From an uncultured Lachnospiraceae bacterium (GTDB lineage: Bacteria; Bacillota; Clostridia; Lachnospirales; Lachnospiraceae), in NCBI GenBank assembly GCA_902788555.1, contig CADAKQ010000027.1, positions 1 through 56,749 on the forward strand: a DNA stretch of 56,749 nt. Reading direction: 5' to 3'. A program made the translations under genes and the position numbers. Below, piece by piece: positions 1 through 7,298 of this stretch. The notes beneath the pieces are model-generated. The model was given only the letters and a program-made list of their open reading frames with translations, had not been told where the DNA came from and ran no database searches. Positions within the stretch are counted from its first letter, which is position 1. Each line of letters opens with the position of its first letter.

Positions 1-52
1 TTCGGCAACATTAAAGGAAACTGTCTCTCAAATACATAATTTATGACATAAA

Positions 53-110
53 AAGGGGCCTCGCATAGATAAATTTAATTATCTAAAGCGACAGCCCCTC
101 TTTTTTTTCA
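53..110. terminator. Bidirectional hairpin terminator
   Basis: An AGGGGC/GCCCCT stem with an inner TAGATAA/TTATCTA stem is followed on the plus strand by eight T and on the minus strand by a shorter T run. It would end a plus-strand gene lying left of the window and also the minus-strand CNNM/CorC gene, whose stop codon sits inside the stem. Bases 1-52 hold no recognisable gene. Confidence 0.75.
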
Positions 111-1375
111 TCTTCAGTTGGTGTTATAGTAACAAGTATACGGTCAATTCTATTTTTTATTACATCTATTACTTTGAAATGTATATTCTCATAATCTGCT
201 TCATCATCTTTTTTAGGAAGCTTATCCATTATCTCTATTACGAAGCCGCCAAGTGAGTCATAGTTGTCTGAAGTAAGAGATGTGCCGATTGCATCATTTA
301 GGTCGCTTAATTTAATTGATGCTTCTATGTCATATACATTTTCGTCTATTTCTTTGATAAGGTTGTTTTCATCCTCGTCATATTCATCTCTAATTTCGCC
401 GACTATTTCCTCTATCAAGTCCTCCATAGTTATGATACCTGAGGCAACTCCATATTCATCTATGACGATTGCCATGGTAACAGCTGAAGTCTTAAGGTCA
501 GCAAAAAGCTGGCTTGTCTTCTGATGTTCATAGACGTAGACCGGTTTTCTCAAGATGCTTCTTAAGTCAAAATATTCCGTATCATTTACCTGACTGTAAT
601 AAAATAAATCCTTCAGATAAAGTATTCCGATTATGTTGTCCTTGCTTTCCTCATATATAGGTATACGTGAGTAGGATTCAGACATAAAAAGCGTAATTAA
701 TTCTTCGTAGCTTGAGTTTGCATCAGCACATACTATATCCGCTCTTGGAATCATTATATCCTTGCAAAGTGCATCACCGAAATCCACTACATTTGAAATC
801 ATGAACTTTTCCTCGGGTTCTATAACACCGTCCTCATGACTTACATTTACGACTGTACGAAGCTCTGATTCTGTCATTTGGTTGTTGTCAGCATCTATAT
901 CAATTCCAAATACTTTATAAATAAGTCCTGTTATAAGATTAAGTAACCATATAACAGGTGTAAGTATGAACATTAGCCATGCTATAGGATATACAAACAT
1001 CATAGAAAGCTGTAGTGAATACTTGGCAGCAAGCGTCTTTGGAGTTATCTCACCGAAGACAAGTACAAGAAATGTAAGTATTCCTGTTGAATATCCTATA
1101 TATTTACTTCCGAAAACATCGGTACAAAGAGCGGTAGTGAGTGCCGAGGCGGTTATGTTTACAATATTGTTGCCAATTAAAATGGCACTTAAAAGCTTAC
1201 CCGGTTTTTCTGTTACCTTAAGTACCTTCTTTGCACCTTTACTTCCTTCATCCGCTCTTGCACGAAGCTTTAGCCTGCTTACTGTTGTAAGGGCAGTCTC
1301 CGAAGAAGAAAAAAATGCGGAAAGTAAAAGCAATATTATGATTATTACAAGTAAAATACCGGGACTAACGTCCAC
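83..1375 (-). CDS. CNNM/CorC (HlyC/CorC) family transporter-like membrane protein
   Basis: 430 aa with the family's usual order: four hydrophobic segments in the first ~150 residues (CNNM/DUF21, with the FSSSETAL and GEITPKTLA motifs), a CBS pair at about 200-330 (IMIPRADIV, IDEYGVASGIITMEDLIEEIVGEI) and a C-terminal CorC_HlyC domain. The family is linked to Mg2+/Co2+ efflux; the substrate cannot be told from sequence. The start is GTG, chosen because AAGGAG lies 8 bases upstream; a nearer ATG is out of frame. It stands alone, divergent from the gene at 1530. Confidence 0.9.
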   Translation of the reverse strand: MDVSPGILLVIIIILLLLSAFFSSSETALTTVSRLKLRARADEGSKGAKKVLKVTEKPGKLLSAILIGNNIVNITASALTTALCTDVFGSKYIGYSTGILTFLVLVFGEITPKTLAAKYSLQLSMMFVYPIAWLMFILTPVIWLLNLITGLIYKVFGIDIDADNNQMTESELRTVVNVSHEDGVIEPEEKFMISNVVDFGDALCKDIMIPRADIVCADANSSYEELITLFMSESYSRIPIYEESKDNIIGILYLKDLFYYSQVNDTEYFDLRSILRKPVYVYEHQKTSQLFADLKTSAVTMAIVIDEYGVASGIITMEDLIEEIVGEIRDEYDEDENNLIKEIDENVYDIEASIKLSDLNDAIGTSLTSDNYDSLGGFVIEIMDKLPKKDDEADYENIHFKVIDVIKNRIDRILVTITPTEDEKKEGLSL

Positions 1376-1529
1376 AAAATCATCTCCTTTTTTTGTTATT
1401 TTGCTTAATATAAGGTAATTTTATAGATGTTTATTTTATATACAATATGTTATAATGTCAAGTATAATACGGAAAATCAGTATTTAATTGTTCAAATATG
1501 AAAAAAAGGAAAACGGGAGTTACAGGTAA

Positions 1530-1925
1530 GTGAATAAAAAAGATAAGAACAATAATGGCAAAATAGATGATGACAATATTAGTGATAATAAGATTATTTC
1601 AAAAAGAGATTTGATTTTTATTTTTATCCTTTTGGCTGTTTCAATTGTGATCGTTTTGATAATGCATTTTAATAAAAGGACAGGATATAATGTCAAAATC
1701 TCGGCAGACGGACAAACCGTAAAAACCCTTTCACTTGATAAGGATGATGAATATGTTTTTGAAAGTGATAAGGGATATAATATTGTAGTTATAAAGGATG
1801 GGGCAGTTTACGTTAAAGAGGCAGACTGCCCCGATAAAATATGCGTTAATCACAAAAAAATAAGCAATGTAGGAGAGGCGGTTATATGCCTTCCGCATAA
1901 GCTGGTGGTTGAGATAAGGGAGTAG
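1530..1925 (+). CDS. NusG domain II-containing membrane-anchored protein
   Basis: 131 aa. A polar N-terminus (about 25 residues) is followed by one membrane segment (LIFIFILLAVSIVIVLIMHF) and an extracellular NusG_II-type domain (PF07009-like) with the conserved EADCPDKICVNHKKI motif carrying two Cys. The family has no settled function; it is often found beside Gx transporter and Rnf/FMN-binding genes, and both are present here. Start is GTG with GGGAG about 11 bases upstream. The next gene is 86 bp downstream. Confidence 0.85.
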   Translation: MNKKDKNNNGKIDDDNISDNKIISKRDLIFIFILLAVSIVIVLIMHFNKRTGYNVKISADGQTVKTLSLDKDDEYVFESDKGYNIVVIKDGAVYVKEADCPDKICVNHKKISNVGEAVICLPHKLVVEIRE

Positions 1926-1941
1926 GTTAGAAATATTTTTT

Positions 1942-1970
1942 TTGATAACACATAACAGATATATTATAAT
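1942..1970 (+). promoter_or_regulatory. Promoter of the Gx transporter gene
   Basis: TTGATA (1942-1947), a 17-bp spacer and TATAAT (1965-1970). The leader that follows, about 35 nt, consists almost entirely of degenerate 10-bp repeats. Confidence 0.7.
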
Positions 1971-2020
1971 CTATGAAGAATTATGAAAGAATTATACAAT
2001 TATGAAAAGCTATGAAGAAA
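1971..2020 (+). repeat. Degenerate 10-bp repeats around the Gx transporter start codon
   Basis: Five consecutive 10-base blocks resemble TTATGAAAAG, four of them carrying an ATG (1973, 1983, 2002, 2012). The last ATG is the start codon of the transporter. The same decamer is amplified near-perfectly at 2607-2755 in front of the next gene. Confidence 0.75.
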
Positions 2021-2536
2021 GATAAAATAAAAAACAAAAAATCAACTGTCTCATCCTCACGCATGACAGCTCTATGCGGAGTTTTTATCGCACTTGCCAT
2101 GGTGCTTTCCTATCTGGAATCACTGGTGCCGATAAGCTTTGCGATACCGGGTATAAAGCTTGGACTTGCCAATATCGTTACGATAATAGCGCTTGTTAAG
2201 CTTGGCCTTAAGCCTGCACTTATAATAAGCATAGGAAGAGTCTTACTTTCAGGTATTCTGTTTGGAAATCCGGCTACTATTATGTACAGTATGGCGGGAG
2301 CCTTGCTTAGCATCACCGTTATGTTCATTGTCAGGAAGCTAAAGCTTTTAGCCATAACAGGTACGAGCGTATGCGGTGCGGTGGCGCACAATCTTGGACA
2401 ACTTATAGTTGCTGCTGTTGTTATCGAAAATACCAAAATATTTTATTATATGGCTGTGCTTTCCATATCGGGAATAATCGCAGGAATTCTTATAGGAATT
2501 CTTGCAGGGATTATTATTAAAAATATAAGAATTTGA
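2012..2536 (+). CDS. Gx transporter family protein (heptaprenyl diphosphate synthase component I-like)
   Basis: 174 aa, five to six hydrophobic helices after a Lys-rich N-terminus. Motifs such as ALCGVFIALAMVLSYLE, PGIKLGLANI and GxxxG-rich helices match the Gx transporter family (PF07456, often named HepS component I). Related genes accompany NusG_II proteins and Rnf or extracellular electron-transfer loci; a role in flavin or quinone-precursor movement is suspected but unproven. No clear Shine-Dalgarno site is present: the start codon lies in the decamer repeat tract. Confidence 0.85.
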   Translation: MKKDKIKNKKSTVSSSRMTALCGVFIALAMVLSYLESLVPISFAIPGIKLGLANIVTIIALVKLGLKPALIISIGRVLLSGILFGNPATIMYSMAGALLSITVMFIVRKLKLLAITGTSVCGAVAHNLGQLIVAAVVIENTKIFYYMAVLSISGIIAGILIGILAGIIIKNIRI

Positions 2537-2600
2537 CATGGGGAAAAGAAGCCTTAATATATGCGAATAAAAATCATCTTTTTTATATAATTTGATTATA

Positions 2601-2627
2601 TTGACAAAAGTTATGAAAAGTTATAAA
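2601..2627 (+). promoter_or_regulatory. Possible promoter before the decamer array
   Basis: TTGACA at 2601-2606 and TATAAA at 2622-2627 with a short 15-bp spacer. It abuts the tandem repeat, so the repeat would lie in the transcribed leader. Confidence 0.4.
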
Positions 2628-2755
2628 ATTTTTAAAAAGTTATGAAAAGTTATGAAAAGTTATGAAAAGTTATGAAAAGTTATGAAAAGTTATGAAAAGT
2701 TATGAAAAGTTATGAAAGGAATTGGAAGTTATGAAAAGTTATGAAAAGAATCTTA
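2607..2755 (+). repeat. 10-bp tandem repeat array (TTATGAAAAG)
   Basis: Perfect 10-bp units run from about 2638 to 2718, with diverged units on both sides. Every unit has an ATG followed by six sense codons (MKSYEKL) and a stop. The last units run into the coding region at 2731, so the ATPase N-terminus MKSYEK is itself encoded by the repeat. Confidence 0.95.
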
Positions 2756-3789
2756 ATCCTTTTTCTTTATCATTTGGAATAGAACCTACAAAATACATTT
2801 CAAGAATAGCTCAAACAGAAAAAATAATATCATCATTTAATTCTTCTGCATCTGAAAACAGAGCATATATGATAACAGGAGTAAGAGGCTCCGGTAAAAC
2901 AGTTATGCTTTCAAATATTGCTGCACAATTCAGAAATATGGATGAATGGATTGTAATAGAATTAAGTCCGGTTAAGGATATGTTACAGGCTCTTGCAGCT
3001 AAACTTTATATGGCAAAGGGAATAGGAAATATTTTTACCGACGCAAAGATTAATTTGTCGGCATTTGGAATAGGAATATCTATAGATAACACAATACCTA
3101 TATCTGATATTGATACCGCAATAGAAAGGATGCTTGAAGAAGTAAGTAAAAAGAAAAAAAAGGTGCTTGTTCTTGTGGATGAAGCTATAAATAATGAATT
3201 TATAAAAATTTTTGCTACATCTTTTCAGATATATATACGTCAAAAATATCCGATATACCTTCTTATGACAGGCTTATATGAAAATATATATGATCTTCAA
3301 AATGAGAAGTCATTAACTTTTTTATATAGAGCACCTAAAATACACCTTGAACCACTAAATATTAATGCGATTGCAAATAGTTATAAGGATACATTTGATA
3401 TAGATATCAATGATGCTATGATGATGGCGAAACTCACTAAAGGATATCCGTTTGCTTATCAGGTTTTAGGATATCTTAAGTGGGATATGGGTGTAAATGC
3501 TCCGATAGATAAAATTATGAATAATTATGACCAATATCTTGAAGAATATGTTTATGAAAAAATATGGGTAGACTTGTCCGAGACTGATAGAAAAATTGTA
3601 GAATTAATTGCTGTAAATGGTGAACTTAAAATAAAGGATATAAGAGAAGACATGTCAATGAAATCCGGTTCAATGTCAGTTTATCGTGAAAGGTTAAAGA
3701 GAAAAGGAATTATTGACACGTCTAAATATGGTTATATTTCTCTTATATTACCAAGATTTGCAGAGATAGTTCAAAAGTGGATGATGTAA
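2731..3789 (+). CDS. AAA-type ATPase with C-terminal winged-helix-like region
   Basis: 352 aa. Walker A is GVRGSGKT (residues 50-57); the hydrophobic strand VLVLVDEA (~145-152) is Walker B. The layout (ATPase core, helical lid, then a short helix-turn-helix-like region near 290-345 with LSETDRKIVELIAVNGELKIKDIRE) resembles the archaeal-ATPase/STAND-like group. Function is unknown. ATG 2731 is preferred over TTG 2722 because AAAGGA lies upstream at a workable distance. It is monocistronic and separates the Gx transporter gene from the rnf operon, together with the YD-repeat gene. Confidence 0.75.
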   Translation: MKSYEKNLNPFSLSFGIEPTKYISRIAQTEKIISSFNSSASENRAYMITGVRGSGKTVMLSNIAAQFRNMDEWIVIELSPVKDMLQALAAKLYMAKGIGNIFTDAKINLSAFGIGISIDNTIPISDIDTAIERMLEEVSKKKKKVLVLVDEAINNEFIKIFATSFQIYIRQKYPIYLLMTGLYENIYDLQNEKSLTFLYRAPKIHLEPLNINAIANSYKDTFDIDINDAMMMAKLTKGYPFAYQVLGYLKWDMGVNAPIDKIMNNYDQYLEEYVYEKIWVDLSETDRKIVELIAVNGELKIKDIREDMSMKSGSMSVYRERLKRKGIIDTSKYGYISLILPRFAEIVQKWMM

Positions 3790-3946
3790 TTGCAAAATAT
3801 GAAATTGTATAGACATGTTTAAACAGGTTCTTTTATTATATAAAAATCTTGTTTTTCATACTGTATTGCGGTAAAATAAATGTCGTCTTAATGAAATTAT
3901 TTCAGTAAAAAAATACTTGACAAAGAAAGAGAAAAAATTGATGATT

Positions 3947-4021
3947 AACAGAACAGAACAGAACAGAACAGAACAGAACAGAACAGAACAGAACAGAACA
4001 GAACAGAACAGAACAGAACAG
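3947..4021 (+). repeat. GAACA pentanucleotide microsatellite
   Basis: Fourteen perfect GAACA units (3951-4020) plus partial units at each end. Such a tract is prone to slipped-strand change in copy number. It lies between a candidate promoter and the secreted-protein gene, so length changes would alter the mRNA leader. Confidence 0.97.
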
Positions 4022-4060
4022 GGCTTAACTAAGCTCTTGTTTTCGTATATTAATAATGAT

Positions 4061-4109
4061 AAAAAAGCTGTTATATGATGTGAAATTCACATTGTATAAC
4101 AGCTTTTTT
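4061..4109 (+). terminator. Long perfect hairpin with T run, 26 bp before a start codon
   Basis: Two perfect 15-nt arms (4061-4075 and 4095-4109) enclose a second small stem (ATGTGAA/TTCACAT). The right arm ends in six T, so it looks like an intrinsic terminator or attenuator placed in the leader of the gene at 4136 rather than after a gene. Confidence 0.75.
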
Positions 4110-4135
4110 GTATAAAGATAAAAGGAGGAAAAATA

Positions 4136-5767
4136 ATGAGATTAAAAAGATTTACGGCATTTACTATTGGAGCAGCACTGCTCTTTTTGGGAAGTGAGTT
4201 TATGACTTCAACAGCATATGCAGAAGAAACAGAGAGTATTGAAAAATATGATGGGGAAACCAACACCGTTGAAGAAAATGATATAATAGTTGGTGAAGCT
4301 GCAAGAGTAGTTCCTGCATATGATTATCTTGGTTGGAAATATAGCTGGAATGGGTATATGTTACCGACGAGAGGTGGAGGCTTACAAATTGGAATGATTG
4401 ATAATTATCTTGTGCCAACCAAAAAGAAAATAAAAAGAATTGAAAGCATTTATTATTGTGATAATATCAGAAATGACATAGATTACTCTATAAAAGAATT
4501 TGATGCTAATGGAAATATGACCTATTCTAAGCAACATAGTGCTGAATATGAATATGTATATGATGATGAAGGAAATATAATAAAATCAAATACGTATGAT
4601 ATATTAAATGATTGGGAATTTATTGGTGCATATGAGTATGATGATTTTGGAAATGTAATATCATATACAGTAGATTCTACAGATGGAGAAAATTGGCTTA
4701 AAGGAACAATTAAATATGAATACGACAATAATAACAGAATCATAAAGAAAAATGGTTTCGACTATACATATGATGATAATGGAAATGTAATAGTATACGG
4801 ACATATTGATGAAATTTATTATGAACCTATGCAAACGACATATAATGTTGGAACTGAATACACGTATGAATATGATGATAATGGTAATATAATAGGAGAA
4901 AAATATTATTATTCGGACACGCTTTTTCCATCAACATCCTCATGCTATACATACCAATATGATAATGAAGGAAGACTGACTCAAAGGAGCTCAGATTATG
5001 GAGCTATATTTACATATGAGTATGATGAAAGAGGTAATTTATCCAAATATGAAGAAAAATATCCTAATGGAACTGTTAGCTCATATTCTTATGAAAATGA
5101 ATATGATGAGGATGGCGATATTATAAAATCGATAAAATCCCAAGGCACAAATGTTTATGATATAACATATGAGTATTACGAAGATGAAACAAAGAAGGTT
5201 GAAATACCAACAGATTATTTTGCTACTTATGAAAATAATTATTTTTATAAAAATGCTGATGGAAATATAACATGTCTTGATAATAACGGCAACCCTGTAA
5301 TCAATGACTTCAAATGCGACGGCACATACACCTATTACTTCCAGGCTGACGGTACAGCTATGAAGGACAGACTTACTTATCACCCTGACGGTGAGCACGT
5401 TATCTACTTTGACAGCGAAGGACATGAGGTGTTTTCTGATTTTGCCAATGTAAAGAAGACCATAGCAGGCGATGAAGTAGATGATTACTGCTTCTTCAAT
5501 GTATTCGGATATATGTACGTAGATGTTGTAACCTATGATAAAACAGGATCGGTTCTTTACTATGCGAATGCGTACGGAGTTATGGAAATGGGCAAGTGGT
5601 TCCAGTTCTCAGAAAACGTAACCTGGGCAGACGGAAGAGAAGGAGACGAGTTTAAGGGCGGCTACGGTTGTGCCAATGCCGACGGTACCCTTATTACCAA
5701 TACCCAAACTATCGATTGGGAGGGACGAAGCTGCTACCTTCAGGGTAACGGAGTAGCACTTTATTAG
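4136..5767 (+). CDS. Secreted YD-repeat (RHS-like) protein with cell-wall-binding-type C-terminus
   Basis: 543 aa. A signal peptide (about 1-29, ending STAYA-EE) precedes a Tyr/Asp-rich region with many YD-type repeats (YEYDDFGNVI, YTYDDNGNVI, YEYDDNGNII, YEYDERGNLS), roughly residues 120-360. From about residue 385 the sequence changes to aromatic, Gly-rich repeats (FQADGTAMKDRLTYHPDGEHVIYFDSEG is the type) like choline/glucan-binding modules. No catalytic domain or toxin tip is seen. Base composition and codons also change near 5280: AT-rich before, clearly richer in G/C after, which points to a mosaic gene. Start has AGGAGG upstream. Confidence 0.75.
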   Translation: MRLKRFTAFTIGAALLFLGSEFMTSTAYAEETESIEKYDGETNTVEENDIIVGEAARVVPAYDYLGWKYSWNGYMLPTRGGGLQIGMIDNYLVPTKKKIKRIESIYYCDNIRNDIDYSIKEFDANGNMTYSKQHSAEYEYVYDDEGNIIKSNTYDILNDWEFIGAYEYDDFGNVISYTVDSTDGENWLKGTIKYEYDNNNRIIKKNGFDYTYDDNGNVIVYGHIDEIYYEPMQTTYNVGTEYTYEYDDNGNIIGEKYYYSDTLFPSTSSCYTYQYDNEGRLTQRSSDYGAIFTYEYDERGNLSKYEEKYPNGTVSSYSYENEYDEDGDIIKSIKSQGTNVYDITYEYYEDETKKVEIPTDYFATYENNYFYKNADGNITCLDNNGNPVINDFKCDGTYTYYFQADGTAMKDRLTYHPDGEHVIYFDSEGHEVFSDFANVKKTIAGDEVDDYCFFNVFGYMYVDVVTYDKTGSVLYYANAYGVMEMGKWFQFSENVTWADGREGDEFKGGYGCANADGTLITNTQTIDWEGRSCYLQGNGVALY

Positions 5768-5789
5768 TAAAAATCAAGTAAAACATAAC

Positions 5790-5889
5790 ATAGGGGCGTG
5801 AGCCTTGATACGCATTAAGGTACTAAGCAAATCGTGAGCGTTAGCGAGATTTGCGTGTACCTGTAAAGTGTATCAAGGCTCACGCTATA
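5790..5889. repeat. Nested palindromic element A
   Basis: Outer arms GCGTGAGCCTTGATAC (5796-5811) and its exact complement (5870-5885) enclose AGGTAC/GTACCT (5818-5823/5857-5862) and GCAAATC/GATTTGC (5827-5833/5848-5854). All three stems are perfect and nested. It resembles element B at 28202-28352 in design and in the GGTACT...GTACC core. Without a T run it is not a typical terminator. Confidence 0.85.
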
Positions 5890-5912
5890 TGTCACATTTT
5901 TATTGTAAAAAT

Positions 5913-5956
5913 CCCCGCTTCGTAGTAAAATATTTACAAATATTTTAATTGCGGGG
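5913..5956 (+). promoter_or_regulatory. Hairpin covering the rnfC ribosome binding site
   Basis: CCCCGC (5913-5918) pairs with GCGGGG (5951-5956), with an inner AAAATATTT/AAATATTTT palindrome. The GGGG of the right arm lies 8 bases before the rnfC ATG and is the only Shine-Dalgarno candidate, so folding would hide it. Confidence 0.65.
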
Positions 5957-5964
5957 TAAATGCG

Positions 5965-7281
5965 ATGAAATTAACATTTAAGGGTGGTATTCATCCATAT
6001 GAGGGCAAGGAACTCACTATGGATAAAGATGTAATCGAATATCTTCCAAAGGGCGATGTAGTATATCCATTGTCTCAGCATATAGGCAAGCCGGCAAAGC
6101 CTATTGTAAAAAAAGGTGACCATGTGCTGGCGGGCGATTTGATAGCCGAGGCAGACGGATTTGTATCAGCCAATATTCATGCTTCTGTATCCGGAATAGT
6201 TAAGGTGATTGAGCCAAGACTTACTTCCTCCGGTTCTAAAGTAGAATCCATCGTTATAGAAAATGATGGTCTGTACGAATCTAAAGAATTTGTCCCAAAT
6301 GACAAGAAGATAAGTGAATATTCAAAGGAAGAGATAATCGGAGCCATAAAGGATGCCGGTATCGTTGGTATGGGTGGAGCAGGCTTTCCTACTCATGTTA
6401 AGCTTTCTCCGAAGGAGCCGGATAAGATTGACAGAATTATAGTCAATGCTTCCGAGTGCGAGCCGTATCTTACTTCAGATTACAGAAGAATTATGGATGA
6501 GGCAGATAAGGTTATAGACGGACTTAAGATAGTGCTTAGTCTGTTTCCGGGAGCAAAGGGAATTATCGGAATCGAGGACAATAAGCCAAAGGCGATAGCA
6601 CTTCTTAAAGAGAAGCTCGCGGATGATCCTGATATAACAGTAAATAAGCTTAAAACAAAGTATCCTGAGGGTGCTGAGCGACAGCTTATCTATGCCAATA
6701 CGGGAAGGTATATCAATTCAAAGATGCTTCCTGCAGATGCAGGCTGCATAGTACATAATGTCGATACGGTTTATGCCATAAGCGAGGCTGTAAGAGAGGG
6801 CAAGCCTCTTATGGACAGGCTTGTTACCGTTACGGGAGATTCGATTGAAAATCCTGTAAATATTAAAGTTAAGCTTGGTACAAGCTATAAGGAATTGGTT
6901 GATGCAGCAGGCGGATTTAAGGAAGATCCTGCTAAGATTATTGCCGGCGGACCTATGATGGGTAAGGCGATATATTCACTTGATATGCCTGCAACAAAAT
7001 CCACTTCTGCAATTCTTGCTATGACAAAGGATGAGGTGGCAGAGTATGAAAGCAGTGCCTGTATAAGATGCGGACGCTGTGTATCGGTATGTCCGGGAAG
7101 AGTTATGCCAAATATGCTTTCGGATCTTGCTGAGGCGGGAGCGATAGATGAATTTGTTTCAAATAATGGTATGGAATGCTGTGAGTGCGGATGCTGCTCA
7201 TATGTATGTCCTGCAAAGAGACATTTGACACAGACGATTGCGGGTATGAGAAAGCTTGTACTTGCCAACAGGAAAAAATAA
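5965..7281 (+). CDS. rnfC: Rnf complex subunit C (NADH- and ferredoxin-facing)
   Basis: 438 aa, the usual length for clostridial RnfC. Visible are the GxGGAGFPTHVK nucleotide-binding loop (GMGGAGFPTHVKLS, ~135), NASECEPYL, an SLBB-type region, and two 4Fe-4S motifs near the C-terminus (CIRCGRCVSVCP and CCECGCCSYVCP). RnfC is the peripheral subunit that meets NAD(H) in the Na+/H+-pumping ferredoxin:NAD+ oxidoreductase. It is first of five tightly packed genes; the operon ends at 11108. Translation may be tuned by the hairpin at 5913-5956. Confidence 0.97.
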   Translation: MKLTFKGGIHPYEGKELTMDKDVIEYLPKGDVVYPLSQHIGKPAKPIVKKGDHVLAGDLIAEADGFVSANIHASVSGIVKVIEPRLTSSGSKVESIVIENDGLYESKEFVPNDKKISEYSKEEIIGAIKDAGIVGMGGAGFPTHVKLSPKEPDKIDRIIVNASECEPYLTSDYRRIMDEADKVIDGLKIVLSLFPGAKGIIGIEDNKPKAIALLKEKLADDPDITVNKLKTKYPEGAERQLIYANTGRYINSKMLPADAGCIVHNVDTVYAISEAVREGKPLMDRLVTVTGDSIENPVNIKVKLGTSYKELVDAAGGFKEDPAKIIAGGPMMGKAIYSLDMPATKSTSAILAMTKDEVAEYESSACIRCGRCVSVCPGRVMPNMLSDLAEAGAIDEFVSNNGMECCECGCCSYVCPAKRHLTQTIAGMRKLVLANRKK

Positions 7282-7298
7282 AGGAGGAGAAGAAAGAA

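Larger units (their letters stand above)
3790..4135 (+). other. Intergenic leader with promoter, pentamer repeat and hairpin
   Basis: This 346-bp gap holds TTGACA at 3917-3922 with GATGAT 17 bp on as a weak -10, a GAACA microsatellite (3947-4021), a terminator-like hairpin (4061-4109) and AGGAGG just before the gene at 4136. Confidence 0.6.

Noticed and set aside
3947-4021. GAACA repeat as a CRISPR-like or origin iteron array
   Set aside because: The unit is only five bases with no spacers; it is a plain microsatellite.
7185-7298. N-terminal extension of the RnfD-G frame with several Cys (MRMLLICMSCKETF)
   Set aside because: It lies within rnfC in another frame; the strong GGAGG site supports ATG 7299.
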